Assembly (NCBI GenBank): GCA_014898415.1
Contig: RCTD01000048.1
Location: forward strand, 1-42,980
DNA: 42,980 nt
Direction: 5' to 3'
DNA from: Stromatinia cepivora
Taxonomy: Eukaryota > Ascomycota > Leotiomycetes > Helotiales > Sclerotiniaceae
Shown: positions 1-13,387 of the stretch, one piece after another
Position numbering within the stretch: the stretch's first letter is position 1
How the letters are laid out: each line of letters begins with the position of its first letter
Made by a program: the position numbers and the translations under genes
Notes under the pieces: model-generated
Seen by the model: only the letters and a program-made list of their open reading frames with translations
What the model was told of the DNA's origin: nothing
Database searches by the model: none

Positions 1-2845
1 TACCTCTTTCTTATAAATTTGTGTTGGTTTCATCTTTTCAAGTGCTACTGGCACCTCGCTTAAATTCTCTTGGTCTTGATGTGAAGGGCCAAAAGGATGA
101 GTGTGACCCAATTTCCACTCTGATATCTTCCCTAAAGGTGTGTCCTTTAATGACGTTTCTCTCAATGGTGTTTCTTCTATGCCATTATACAAAGTAGAGG
201 GTGACGTTTTTTTTATTGGTGTTTCCAAAATACCTCGTGGGACAGCTGAGACAGGTCTTTTCACCACGGATTCAGGAATACTGTTGAATAGTTGTGCGCT
301 AGAACGACGCATTTGTAATGGTGAAGAAGGTGGTATTGCACCATAATCGGCGTCACGGTTTATGAAATTACTCGTGGGTCTAGACGCTGTAGAAAAGGAT
401 TTGCGACTTGGAGTCGCTTGTACGGAATCCCGAAAAGGGTCTTGACCGTATGAGGGACGAACCTTGGATTGTGGTATGGTGGGTACACTCGATGGAGGTA
501 CCAGACCCACCTCCATCTGCTCAAAATCCCTCGACCCGCTGAGAGTCGATTGAGATTCACCGAACACGTCTTTCCGACGGTTGTTCTTAGGTGTGGCTTT
601 GATCTGTACCGGTTGAAATCCTTGAAATAGGGGGTTTCTGATGGGCTTTTTGGACTTCCGCGGATGGCCAGCCGAGGTAGACCTTCGTTCAGCAGTCTCA
701 ACCAATGCTTTACCAGCTAGCTCACGATTTGGCTTCTTGAGTGCTGAAATGGCATCTTTCAACTCTGCGTCAATAGCAGCTTGCTTCTTTGCTTTTGAGT
801 TAGGGTCTGGGGCAAGTGTACTCATATCAACCTCTCTTTGTGAAAATCTTTTCGAATTCAAAACTCCACCTCTATTGGCATGAAGGGGTTTGAACTCGGC
901 AGAGGGTATGCTAGACAGGGATGGTGCCTCACTGGCCTCTCTCTTAAGACCAGGAACGGTAGGATCGGTAGCAGACCTCATCAAAGAAATGGCTCTATTC
1001 GACCCTATTGACATACTACGTCTCTCTCTGTCGCCTGTCAACACACGTTGGAGGCTTTTCCTTTGCTTTACAGGAACAGGTCGCTTAGTGACTGTCCCTG
1101 GTCGAGTAGGTGTATTTGAGAAACTTGCAGATTTAGAAATCCTAGGTTTTGAGGCCGATTTGGTAATTGGTCCTCCAAGTTTGCGATTTATGGCATCACA
1201 ACGATCAGGGAGACGTGCTGAGAAGAAAGGCGCAATGACTTCTATGCAAAAATCCTTGAGAATATTATCAGTGTGCTTCACGGTGTTGGCAGCTGTTGGA
1301 CCTGAGCTTGTTTCCGGAGCCTTGATGGCTTCACTTGCAATGGACTGCCAAATGCATAATCGATCAATATGGACATCAATGAGCATCGTGAGATGGTCCT
1401 GTTTCCTAGTTTTGGGTGTCCTTTCCTTGCTTTGAATAACATCATAATTTGGTAGACTAGGTAAACCTCCCTCCACGTTCTCTGTTGTCGAAACTAGAGG
1501 TTGTAGAGCAAGAATCTCAAGAATCACAATCATTTGAAGTTGCGTTTCGCGAATACGTAAATTGGCTATGCGAGTTTTCGCCATCTCGTCTTTCGATGAT
1601 CCTGGAGCTCCGGACTCTGCCTCCTCATCATGACTAATCCACCATTTTCCAATGAGTGATTCCTCATTTGGGTACAAACCATTCTTTCCAGGTTTCATCT
1701 TCTTATTGCCCTTCCTCTTTTTAGGTTTAACTATCGCATCATCGGCACTCTGATCATGGATATCAATGGCCGAGACACAGGCAGGTACACCATCGCGATA
1801 TTTCTTGTCGAGAAGGGTACTAGATAGTACAAGGCTTTCTAAAAATGCAATGTGATCATTCATATCTAGATTTGCGTCAAAGTCGAGGTGAAATGCCGCG
1901 CGTGCTCGTGATAAGGGGCCTTTCGCGAAATAGGCTAGTGAAGTTTTCGAGAGATAGAGTGATTCGAAGTACTGATTTCTAATGTTATCGAATATTTCAG
2001 GAGCTGTGGCTTGTGTTTTCGTTTCCAAGGCGGGCAAAGAAACGGTTGCTTGAGAGACATTTTGAGCTTCTGGTATGGGTAATGATTCAGGAGCAACTGA
2101 TTGAGGTCGGGACTCTGGTAATAGTGGAGTAGATGGCCGTTTGATCATAGACTGTATCGCTTCGATGGCGAGTCTTTTTTTCTTATTATATTTGCTTCCC
2201 TCTGGTGTGATCAATGGTTCTGTCGAGGTTCCCAAATGCGCTGAACCCAAAAGCATTCCCTTCGCCGGCACATCTGCGCGCTCGGTCTGGGCGACAACAG
2301 CCGAAGACTTCAATTGATGTATGTTGATCCAAGAACCGAGTTGCAAAATGACATATAATCCTCGCGATTCCCTCTCGACTGCGTATAAAGTGCGATTGTC
2401 ATCCAATCTAGCTATGAGAACCATTGGCTGATTTCCCATTCGTTCCTCCAATTCCAATATTTTAACATGAGTCTCGAAAAGTCGCGATTGAGGCAATGGA
2501 TTAGTTGTGGATCCAATATCCAGATATGAGAGTGGTAGATGTGACCGTGGTAATAGTATTATAGGTTGAAGGGTTCGAGGTCGAGTGTTGACTTTAGATG
2601 GGTATGGCTATTTTCAAATAAGATATATTGCTGTGGGAATACTCAAATATACTGCCTACCTTGACAACACAAGTATCCTTGAGCAAGTCCTCCAAAGAAT
2701 TGCCATCTCTCTTCCGCTTCTTACCCCCTAGACTCCCTATATCATCTTGACCAATTGATTGTGAGCTTGGAGTCAAGACACCAGATTGTCGACGCGCTTG
2801 GTGAATCGACGCGTTGGAGAAAGGGGATGCATCTTGACTTGACAT
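1..2845 (-). CDS. SLD3: Likely DNA replication regulator Sld3 (N-terminal part, truncated by window edge)
   Basis: Two exons are visible: 2845-2660 and 2607-1, joined by a 52-nt intron (2608-2659). The joined protein reads ...CVVK|PYPSKVNTRPRTL, in frame, and then stays open to the left edge of the window, so the C-terminus is missing. About 930 residues are visible. The first exon has a basic KKRKR stretch that could be a nuclear signal. The middle holds a conserved-looking block (about 1,850-1,500) with YFESLYLSKTSLAYFAKG, KWWISHDEE and RETQLQMIVILEILAL. This resembles the Sld3 core, which in yeast binds Cdc45 for CMG helicase loading. The rest is Ser/Pro/Lys-rich and low in order, with many SP/TP dipeptides, as expected for a CDK-regulated initiation factor. 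The start is the ATG at 2845; the upstream TTG is not needed. It is divergent from the MAPKKK gene. The family call is from motif memory, not a search. Confidence 0.68.
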
Positions 2846-4544
2846 AGCACGCAAATATTGATATTTGTTATATCATGAGTAAAGTATTGTATACAGTGAT
2901 ATCTAATTGATACAACGCAATATCTGTTTTGGAAAATTATGTTGTTGATGAACAAATGCTATGTATGCAGAGCAATCAATCGCGATTAGCAATATAATAT
3001 TTCCATGTCTCGACGCGTTCCACACGGGACTATCTTTAAGCATCGGAACCTTTTCTCCGATGCATGTGCGAGATCATTGGAACATTCTTTTTTTATATTA
3101 AAGCAGCCAGCTCGTCAACCTTTCTGGTATTTCGGCTCGTACACTTCGTACAATTGATTGATACGGAATACTAAATAGAACTGGTTGATTTGGGGACTGA
3201 AAGGGGAGCTTGCTTTGTTATTATTATTTTGAGGGCAAGCACCCAAACCACTATAGCTCTCTGCGCTAGAAAGGCTAAGATGGATGAACGGATCAAGAAA
3301 ATAATTAACGTCAAGGGAGTACAATCTCTCAATCCATTAGTAGAACTAAAGCAGTTCTCAGATTCATGATCTTCATCTTCCATGGCGCCAGTGCATACCT
3401 ACCTGACTTGAATACAGCATTATATGTGCTGTCCATAGTTGGCCAAGTTAGCCTCAAAATTCTCAAGCCTCGACACATCAATATCCTATCAGTTAATTTA
3501 CAGCCTCCAGTAAAGATCCCCCGGTTGTGATTGTGACATCCATGGATATCAGTGAACCCCCTTTGTTCGCTTCCATTAATCCAGGTGCGCATATGTATAG
3601 AGTTTTGGTAAAGTTGTGGCTTAGCTTTCAATGATTCACTTTGAAACTCTTCAAAAATGGGTATCATTGAAAGTGAGGGACAAGATCGTCGTAGGGCGTG
3701 AATGGCAAAAGTGACAGGATGTCGTGGGGTTGATTTGTTTGGAGTGATGGTCCATATCTTCTCTCGTGGTTTAGTAGAGTAGAGTGCAGTAGAGTAGAAT
3801 AGAGAAGGATTCGATAGAGAAAATAGAAAATAGAATCGATATTTATCTATTAGATAACTATACTATCTAAAGTACTAAGTAGTATTTGAAATTAAAGTTC
3901 AGTATTAATTCAAATTATTCACTTCGGTGTTCGGTATCGATCAACAAATAAAAATCATAGGATGAACATTAGGTTAGGTAGTAAATCTGAATTCGATCCG
4001 TTCACGATCCATGATATCCATCAATCAAAATCGGATAATTTTGTCTTTAATCGGGCTTTTAATGATCATCGATTGTGTACCAATCAATAAAACCAATAAC
4101 CAATCATATCTATTACCTGACCTTACTATAACCTTACCTACTTGGTACTTTTCTTTTTCTTTTGAAGCTCTTCAATACCTAATAAGTAATCTTTTAAATC
4201 CATCCTATGATTCCCATCCCATCTACTAGATAATATTCTAATATTCTACCTGCCTACCCAGATTCCCCTCGATTCGACTTTTTTCCTCTTATATCTACAA
4301 AGTATCTTTGTTTTTAATTAAATTCTCAAACATCGATATTTTCTTCTTCTTTGAATTAAAGTTCTAGACAATCACTATAAACAATTCTCCGTACCACTTC
4401 ACTTCACTTAAAATCAACCACTGTCACACCCCCCTGCTTTATCGGGACCAGGATGACTTCCTATCGACGCTAGACAAAGGCAAATTACTTTTGGCACCCG
4501 CAACCTCTGATTTTTCTAATTAACACTCAGTACTACTCTTGGTC
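2846..4544. promoter_or_regulatory. Divergent intergenic region between SLD3 and the MAPKKK gene
   Basis: This 1.7-kb stretch separates two genes transcribed away from each other, so both promoters and 5' leaders must lie here. I see AT-rich sequence, a degenerate GTAGA/ATAGA-type purine-rich tract on the plus strand near 3,770-3,830, and CT-rich leader-like sequence near 4,380-4,530 just ahead of the MAPKKK start. Short open frames here (for example 3329-3667 minus) have no recognisable protein features. No TATA box can be assigned with confidence. Confidence 0.5.
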
Positions 4545-7500
4545 ATGAGCTCGGAGATTTCACCTCGTGCTGTACGCTTCACACACGGGGACGACGGCCA
4601 AAGATTTGAATCATTAAAATCTTCGGTGATCATGGAGCGTCCACATATTGAAACCAGCGATTCGGCAGGCTCAGGCTCCTCTGCAGATTCACAAGACTTT
4701 GTTCAACATTTAAGCCCTGATGCTGCACACGATGTGCTTCCCGATACCTTTCTCCCTATCGACCCTCGACCCCAAATGAATAGTATGAATTCAAGCATAC
4801 GTAGTCGAGGCAGCAATTCCGAAACAAATGGTGCAATATATGGTCGCGAAACTGCATTCAGTAATCCACAACAAAGTCCGTTGAATGGCGCAACCGCCAG
4901 ATCTCAGAGGCCTACGGCACCAGCTCGTACTCCTTCAAGTACATACGCGCCTGCGCGGAGGCCCCCGCAAGCTCCATACATGTCAATCTCGGATCGCCAT
5001 CGATCTGGTTCAACCTCCTCAAGATTTAATAGACAGGATCCCGGTGGCGCATATCGTGCGCAAGAAAGGGCTTATGTACAACGGTTAAGGCAAAATGAGC
5101 CATTCGAATATTTTGAACCTTATACTCCAAGTCTTGGATATGGAACAGGATCAGATACCGAGGAGGAATCGCCATCAGAGCTACAATTCGATGGCGACCC
5201 GTTCGACCAAGAGACTGTACTTTTTTACAACAATGATGACATACAACCTACAGCAGAAGATTTGAAAGATCCCGCAAATAGAGAACGTCTGGAATGGCAT
5301 GGGATGTTGGCATCTGTATTGACGGGAGACGTGGTCAGGCAGGAGAAGAAACGTCTTATCGGTAATTCAGAAAATAAAGCAGAGAATATTGGCACAGAGA
5401 TCTGGCTCGGGATACGATCAAAGGTATGCGGAAGAAGTTTAGGAGCCCAGCGACGAATACTAGAAGATACCCGGGCCAACCTCGATACTGTCCTAGAGGA
5501 GATTATTAAGTTTCAAGTGCAAGGTGAGAGTGAGGCTGGAAAGTCACCTATTGATCAAGTACGGGACATAGTCGCGAAAATTGAGAAGTGTGAAAGTCTA
5601 TACCCATCTCGCACTGGCTTAGAAATGGCGAATAAATTGGCAGCGTCTACGCAATTCGCTGCCACTTGCGATGCTGTCATATCATGGCATAATACCACCG
5701 AACTCATTAACATTGAGCTTGCTATTCTACAAAACTGGGTGGGGAATCCGGAACTTGACTTCAACAAAGTGAGACAGCGCTCGCCTTCAGGGCATGGACT
5801 TTCCGACAAATCATCGTTCATTGATAGGTTGCTTAAGGAGGATGGGTTGAGGTCTTTGCAGGGTGATAAAAGTATACTTCTAGGTGTGTCTGAGGTCATC
5901 ATGAAAGCGAAGAATACTCTTATTGAGAACTCGGAGGGGTTCGCAAAACGTCATTTACCTCCTTATATTGAAGAATTACTTACTCTCATAAACTTTCCTT
6001 CACGCCTTATCGAAGAGATTATCAAGGTTCGGCTACAGTATGCAAAGAAGATGCGAGATTCCACCCAACAAAACGCAATGATGGCTGAGCAAATGATTTC
6101 GCAGTTTAGAATATTACTCAAACTGGCCATACTGATTAAGCAAGAGTACCTAACCATATCGAATCCTGAGCCTGGGTGGGATTTACCACCTTGTATTGAT
6201 GAGTCTTTTGATCAGGTAGTTCTGGATGCGCTCAAGTTTTACTTCAAGATGCTCAATTGGAAACTTGGTGGAAACAAAAACACTTTCAAAGAAGCAGAAG
6301 TGCTTGAGCAGGAATGGGACTTTTCTAACGAGATCGGACGACATCTACAAGGTGGTGATGTTGAGGTGGCCGAGCAATTTAGTTCTCTAACCCATAAGGC
6401 CTTCTTTCGTCTGAATACCACTTTCGAAAAAGAAATGGTGAGAAAGCCAAAGGAAACAGCTGCCGAGATGACAAAGCGTTATAAGCAGAGTCTAGATTCC
6501 GTTCGTGTGCGACAGCGTATGTTACAACGATTTTCCAGGGTTCTGAGTGATCGTTTCGAAAACTCGACGGATTTCAGCATCGCTATGAAGCAAAGTGGCT
6601 TGCAGGAACTATACTCAAGGCTTATTGAAACAGGTCACTTTTTGGTTTATACTGCGAGCATCGAGCACGATGGTATTTTCCTCATAGCCTCTCCTTCTTT
6701 GTACAATCGACCTCAGGATATTCAATCCATCCTAGGAACATGCTATCACACAGAAGATGTACAAGAAGATACCAGCAACCCTTACATATTAGTTCTTCGC
6801 CCCGAAGTCCCAATAGGATGGGATGGTCGTCAAGTCGATTCGGCTTTGATAAACATCAACATAGATTTGAAAGTGGGGCATCTTAGACTTATCGCAGATG
6901 GGTCACAAGCCAGACTATCAAATGCTCGTTTGGCATTCTTGGACTCCATCGGCTTACATCTAGATATGGTGGTTGAACAAAGATCCCATCTCAAGAAAGT
7001 TCACATCAAATTGACTGACATTAAGAAAGTCGTGTATAAATTATCGAATTTGATCATGGACAGTGTGGAAATTGTCCGAAAACAAACGGAAGGGCTGGAA
7101 TGCCAAGAACTCATCCAAACCTGTTTCATTTTCGCTACTGAGTTTGGTCAGAGGTCTTTACCTTATATGGATCGAAATCGGAAACAAATGAACAACATCA
7201 AGCTCACAAAGATCGCCCTGGATTGGGTGAGCTTCATTTGTGATGACTGCGTTCCAACGGATCGTAAAACTTTCAGATGGGCGGTTCTTGCACTTGAATT
7301 TGCCATGGGTATGACCCAAGGTCAGCATATATTAGCACTCGGAGAAGACGAGTATACAAGGCTTCGATCGAAAGTCTCGGGATGTATGTCTCTATTGATT
7401 TCACATTTCGATATTATGGGTGCAAAATCAAACTTGGCCGCTCAAGCAGAGAAACAGCGCGTGGAAACATTGAATGGCCAATTTAGGAAGATGGATATCA

Positions 7501-8656
7501 GGGGAATGGCTGACGATGAAGAATCAGCTGCATTTGTTCTTAACCAACGCCTCGAACTGATAGCTGATCTTGATGAAGAACGAAAGGTCATAGAGGCAGA
7601 AAGGCAAGCTCTTGGCAGAGTTCTTGAAGAAAATAATGAAGCAGACCGATCTCTCACACATCTTTCTGCTTCTCCATCCAATATCAATATGCGCTGGCAA
7701 CAAGGAAACTTCGTTGGTGGCGGTACCTTTGGATCAGTGTACGCTGCGATCAATCTGGACTCGGGTCATCTTATGGCTGTGAAAGAAATTCGTCTACAAG
7801 ACCCTAATCTTATCCCCACAATTGCTGCTCAAATATCGGATGAGATGCACGTTTTGGAGGTTCTCGATCATCCCAACGTTGTCTCATATCACGGAATCGA
7901 AGTTCATCGCGACAAAGTCTATATTTTCATGGAGTACTGTTCTGGTGGGTCACTTGCAGGTCTGTTGGAGCATGGGAGAATCGAGGATGAACAGGTTATA
8001 ATGGTATATGCTTTGCAACTTCTTGAAGGTCTGGCATATCTTCACGAAAGCGGCATTGTTCATCGTGACATTAAACCAGAAAGTAAGTTTTCTTTTGCCT
8101 TCTCATAACGATCATTTATCTAACCATGACTTTAGATATTCTCCTTGATCATAACGGTGTGATTAAATATGTAGATTTTGGTGCCGCAAAGGTTATTGCT
8201 CGTCAAGGTAAAACTCTCGTTGCTGCGACTACGGCGACCCTCGCCAACAGAAATAAATCCATGACTGGTACCCCTATGTACATGTCTCCTGAAGTAATCA
8301 AAGGAGAGAATCCAGGACGACCTGGTTCAGTCGATATCTGGTCACTCGGCTGCGTCATTCTTGAAATGGCTACAGGTCGTCGACCGTGGACATCTCTCGA
8401 CAACGAATGGGCCATCATGTACAATATTGCCCAAGGCAATCCTCCTCAAATGCCATCACCAGATCAACTCAGTCCTCAAGGTATTGATTTCATCAAGAAA
8501 TGCTTCATTAGAGACCCCAAAAAACGTGCTTCGGCGCCTGAGCTTTTGCAACATGAATGGATTGTTGCGATTAAGAACCAGGTTTCCATCGAACCACAAA
8601 CACCAAGCGATAGTGGAAGTTCTCAGTCTAGTGCTAGGGGAAGTTTTATGAATTGA
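4545..8656 (+). CDS. SSK2: HOG-pathway MAP kinase kinase kinase (Ssk2/Ssk22, SskB, OS-4/BOS4 type)
   Basis: Two exons, 4545-8082 and 8136-8656, with a 53-nt intron that splits the catalytic-loop motif: HRDIKPE|NILLDHNG. The product is 1,352 aa, the usual size for this family. Residues 1-250 are Ser/Pro-rich and disordered. About 250-1040 is the long regulatory region that, in relatives, is bound by the response regulator Ssk1/SskA. A coiled-coil-like stretch (ERKVIEAERQALGRVLEEN) precedes the C-terminal kinase domain (about 1050-1330). All key kinase elements are present: Gly-rich loop GGGTFGSV, MAVK lysine (about 1080), HRD (1173-1175), DFG (about 1193) and GTPMYMSPE. In relatives it phosphorylates the Pbs2-type MAPKK in osmostress and phenylpyrrole/dicarboximide fungicide response. 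The ATG at 4545 is chosen because the two upstream in-frame codons (TTG GTC) are not standard starts. The intron has a ctaac branch-point-like motif. Confidence 0.95.
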
Positions 8657-9885
8657 GTTATGATGAGTACTTGCCTTCGACTATTCTTCTCCGCGGTCAT
8701 GATACCTTTCTTCTACTTTTCGAACGAAAAAAACCTTTCCTTTGTATTTGCATTTGTCAATATTATTCTTTTGGTAGTTCGGGAAAAGCGCAGTACATGA
8801 AGCGTCTTTCGGGGGGCATTGGGTTTGGCACAATGGTCGAATTGGAATTGCATGCATATGAGGGATATACATAAACACGAGAATTTTTCATCAGCGATGA
8901 GTTGGGAGTTAGTGTTTTTCGTAGCATATATGTGTTTATGAGGGAAGCTGGGACTACTTTTTTCTGACGTCTATTTGATTGTGCGGATATGGATGTAGTA
9001 TCGCGCTGATATTGAGGGGCTGATCTGGAGAAGAAGTGGGAGGTTGATCCGAGCAGTTTTTACGGACGAATGGGTGTAAATACATCATGTAATCAAAGGA
9101 CAAGTCGAGATTGGTTTTGAGGGGGAACGGGGTACAGGCGGTATGAGAACAGTGGCGGATGAAGTATACTGGAAGCATAAATATTGTGATGGAAGGATGG
9201 AAGGATGGAAGAAGTGGTAGCGAGTGACCTGGTCATTGTAGGAATAATCAGCACAATAATGAAAAAGCAAAGAAATAATACTGTCGGTTTGACGGTATGC
9301 CGTTGCAATAGCTGCCTTTAATCCCCATTTCTACGCCTCATATCATGACAATTTGATAAACCATCTTGAAATACTATACATAATACCGGGTATAATATTC
9401 CGAGGACATACCAGATGCGTCGGATACTACTGGGCCTCCACCCAATAGCCCCACTCCTTTCATGCCGCGAAGGCGGTATTGGAGATGGAGATGGAGATGG
9501 TGGAGATGGGTCCAGTTTTTTGTAACCTGCTTTTTTGAATTTTTGAGAAGGCGTGGATAATAGATATGCAGGTTGGGTAGAAAAGTTTTTCGATGTGCGT
9601 GGATTGTACGATCGGATAGTGGATGTGGGTGTGGAGATTTTAGATATGGGTTGGATGGTGGATTTTTTGAGGTGGGGTGGAGGGGTATATGATGGGTATA
9701 TTTCTTGTGGGTTTGGAGGGGTTTTTCTTTCCTTTCTTTTTCCAGTGAAGGAAAGGAGGAGCGAGCGAAGAAGGACTTTAAGTGAAGTTTTGGATAATTC
9801 ATGTGAGGATTCGCCGGATTTCAGATTGAATGGAATCCGGATGAGATTGTAAGGAATTTCAACAATCGTGCGGCAATTTTTGATA
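8657..9885. other. Intergenic region with short simple repeats
   Basis: This is the 3' flank of the MAPKKK gene and the 5' flank of the transporter that follows. It holds a short GGAAGGAT-type microsatellite near 9,190-9,215 and a GGAGAT repeat near 9,480-9,510. The plus strand is notably G-rich from about 9,470 to 9,760. Open frames on the minus strand here (for example 9318-10127 and 9374-9802) are Pro/Ser/Lys-rich readings of the G-rich tract and partly run antisense to the transporter's first exons, so I do not call them genes. Confidence 0.5.
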
Positions 9886-11441
9886 ATGGCTGGATCACAA
9901 GATATCGTGGACCGGGATTTCGCTCCGGTTGTTGGAGAAAAATATTTGAAAGATAATTCGGCTGCAGAGTTGAGAGATGTGGAATCGGATACTGAGTCTA
10001 CCAACTCGAGAGCTGGGTCTATATGGACAATTTCGGGATCTGTAAGTTTTAGATCTAGGGCAGTATTCGAGAATAGTATTGATGGTAATTTTAGGCAATG
10101 GCGAACTATTCGGATGGATATCAGCAAGGTTTAGTAAGTTTCTAGGAATTCTTACTCAATATCACACACAATGTTATACTGTATATCTAACAATCACAGG
10201 CATCGAGTACAAATGTAGTATTCAACCATCTCTTAGGAACCAAAGTCTACACCTCCACGATCCAAACCCGAATTTCCAACGCCCTCCTCGTTGGTTCCGT
10301 CATAGGGATTTTAATCCTCGGTTACACCTCTGATAAATTCTCCCGTAAAGGAGGCATGTTATTTACATCCTCCCTCGTAATAATCGGTTCCCTACTCTCC
10401 ACTCTCGCTTTCCAGGTACATCCGTCCCACAATATGCTTTGGTTCCTCACCATCGCTCGTGGTATTGCAGGTGTGGGCGTAGGAGGTGAATATCCCACTT
10501 CAGCAGCTGCAGCCCTCGAAGGATCAGCTGATCATTTCGATGAGAAGAGAGGTCCTATCCAAGTCTTTATCTCTACCATGATGGCTACAACCGGTTCTCC
10601 TACTTGCACATTAGTCTATCTTCTCGCTCTGCTCGCCTCAAATAATAATCTCACCGTCGCCTTCCACGCTATCTATAGCATAAGTACCATTCTCCCTCTC
10701 TTCGTCATACTCTTTCGTCTGCGCATGACGGATGGAAAACTCTTTCAAAAATCTAATCTGAGGAAACGAGCTATACCATGGAGATTTATCATCCGCAAAT
10801 ACGGATTGCGGTGTTTAGGCACCAGTACCGCCTTTTTTCTATACGATTTCGTCAATTTCCCAAATAGTATCATGAGTGCCGCCATTATCAATGGTCTCGT
10901 TCCGGGAAAAAACGTCCGCACGGTAGCTATATGGCAATTCATCCTCGCCATCTTCCCCATCCCAGGAGTACTAATAGGAATGCATCTCGTAAACCGCATT
11001 GGCAGAAAATGGACCGGCATCCTCGGATTCTCGGGCTACATCATCCTCGGTTTCATCATAGGAGGTAACTACTCGACCCTCACCACCTCCACCAACCTCC
11101 CAGCTTTCATCGTCCTCTACGGACTCTTTGCCTCTTTGGGACACATGGGTCCCGGTGCTACGATTGGTCTTATTAGTGCGGAGAGTTTCCCGACGGCTAT
11201 AAGGGGCCTGGGTTATGGGGTTAGTGCTGGGTTTGGGAAGGCGGGGGCGGCGGTTGGGACGCAGGTTTTTAGCCCGATTCAGGAGGTGGCGGGGAAGAGG
11301 AGTACGTTTTTTGTGGCGGGCGGTGTGGGGGCTTTGGGGACGGGGGTTTATTGGTTTTTGCCGGAGGGGAGGGGGACGGATTTGAGGGGTTTGGATGAGG
11401 AGTTTGAGAGGGGGTTGAGGGAGGTGGGGGGGGAGGGATAG
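9886..11441 (+). CDS. MFS transporter, phosphate / glycerophosphodiester (GIT1-like) group
   Basis: Three exons: 9886-10041, 10095-10133 and 10200-11441, with introns of 53 and 66 nt, all in frame. They encode 478 aa. The 39-nt middle exon carries the family motif: SGS|AMANYSDGYQQGL|ASSTN, corresponding to the FSDGY signature of TM1 in phosphate:H+ symporter-type MFS proteins. Further signs are SDKFSRKGG (loop 2-3), GIAGVGVGGEYPTSAAA (TM4), a long central loop, and ESFPTAIRGLGYG late in the protein. About 10-12 hydrophobic segments are visible; the protein would sit in the plasma membrane and import a phosphate-containing or related solute, but the substrate is not shown by sequence. At 478 aa it is a little short for the group, mainly at the N-terminus. 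The ATG at 9886 is the first usable start. The 3' third has a sharply different strand composition (see findings). Confidence 0.82.
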
Positions 11442-12031
11442 GGGATATATAGATGGGATATTGATGATAGAGTGACGGGTAAGAAGCTTTGATAGACTTT
11501 GATAGGTTTTGATAGGTTTTGATAGATTTTGATAGGTTTTGATAAACTTTAATAGATTTTAATAAGTTTTAATATTGAAGATTATATGATTTATATTTTG
11601 TAATCTTATACTTAATCCGAGGTTATTTATTCATTTGACGATATAAAGAAGTTAAATATAAGAAACAAACCATCCATCTTCCCTCTTTGCATTTACTTCA
11701 AACTCCAAACTCGCAATTATTATAACTACCACTACTAATCAACCGTCTTTCGGGGGTGATAATTGATACTTGATACTTAATACCGTCCCTTTAAAACAAA
11801 CCATACAAACACCTTCACTGACTTGACCGCAGGGAGACGTCTGGCATTACCACCAAACCAATATTTATTTATTTAGTCAAGCAAATTGGATTCATGGGAA
11901 ATAGGGAACCTAATACTTTATAAGTTGCGAGTTGTAGGTCGTGGCCTGAATTGCAATTGCAGAATTGTCTGCGTAGTTGCTAGTTGTATGGTGTGTATTG
12001 TGTATTGTATCGATGTGAAGTTTTTTCTATC
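11442..12031. other. Intergenic AT-rich region, left flank of the hAT element
   Basis: Between the transporter stop and the hAT insertion there is no supported gene. It begins with a short tandem array (listed separately) and becomes AT-rich. A short frame at 11886-12089 runs into the hAT terminus and has no protein features. Confidence 0.45.
11485..11575 (+). repeat. Short tandem array of a ~10-bp unit (TTTTGATAGG-like)
   Basis: About eight degenerate copies of TTTTGATAGG / TTTTGATAGA / TTTTAATAAG in head-to-tail order directly follow the transporter's stop codon, probably within its 3' UTR. Copies get more AT-rich toward the right. Confidence 0.75.
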
Positions 12032-13387
12032 TTTACTTCCAGGGCTGGGCACCCGTACCCTACCCGGGGTATCTGGCTTTATGGGGTAGTATACCCTATC
12101 CCGTAAGTTTTTACGGGGTATATACCCGTCAAATAACCCGGGTACCCGGGGTATTTATGAGTAAATATTATATGATCATTTTATAATTATTATCTAAAAA
12201 GAAGGTTATTTTTAATTATATAATAAAATCAAGAATATCAGATTATATTATTCGAATTATATTATTAAAAATTTGTATTATTTTATTTAATATATTATTT
12301 TATAAATTTCTTTTTCTTCAAATAATTATATCAATTATATCTTTCTATGCCAATAGTAGTAATATGGTGGATCAAGATAATCTATCAGATAATTCATATT
12401 TATTATGTAATAATATTGATAATACTGTTTTTGGATTTATTGATCGAAATATACTTCTTCTTTTAAATAATACTAATAACAAACGCATTAGGCAATCTAT
12501 TGGTGATATTCTTTAATATTTATAATCAATTCTATATTCATCGAATATATTATTTCTTGGAATTACAAAAGCCTTCTTATTCAAAGATCCAAATCCTTTC
12601 TTTTTTTGTTATGTTTTAGAAGATCCAAAGCAAATATATTAAATACAAATTAAATATATCCAATCAGATTATATTTATACAAAAATTATATCAAGAATTA
12701 TCAATAATATCAATAATTTCAAGTTATATTATTATAAAAAGTATTTAGGTATTGCAGTATCTGAAGATAAAGAGAAAGCTTAAATAGCGGCTTAAATTCA
12801 AACTATAGGAGATCCCAAACCATTCTTTTTATCTTCAAAATTATCAATAGATCAATATCATCACCATTATCATCATTTTCTTTTACAATTTATTATCAAA
12901 AACAATTTTTCATTCAATATTGTAGATCAAATGCAATTTAATGATTTTATTAAGTTTATTATATCTATTACTAAAAATGTATTGTATCATTAATTTATAA
13001 AGGATTTGAAAAAGGATTTCGAAAATACGAAAACAATCAAAACAAAAGAATTTCAAAAGTATATTGATAATAAAGAATGTTTTTCATTAATTATAAATGA
13101 ATAATCTGAATACAATTGATTAGATTATATCATTGTTATTATATATTATATTTTTTCAATTAATAATATTCAGTAATCGATTCTTGATATTATTGAATTT
13201 ACTGATCCCTTTTATACTAATAAATATTTTATACAAAAGCTCCTCGATATTACAAATGATTTTGGTATTATTAAAGCAATAATTTCGATTATATATAATA
13301 ATACTAATTATAATAATATTATGCTTAATTATTTTGAAAGAATAATTTTTATAAATTATATAATTCTTTTGGAAAAGGAGAAGATAT

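Noticed and set aside
890..1435. Plus-strand open frame of 181 codons, and similar ones at 140-346 and 641-883.
   Set aside because: They are antisense to the continuous minus-strand SLD3-like reading frame and have no protein features.
3329..3667. Minus-strand open frame of 112 codons in the SLD3-MAPKKK intergenic region.
   Set aside because: No recognised motif, no typical leader, and it lies in a divergent promoter region with several equally short frames.
9318..10127. Minus-strand open frame of 269 codons.
   Set aside because: It runs antisense across the first two transporter exons and the G-rich tract. Its composition (Pro/Ser/Thr/Lys) mirrors the base skew.
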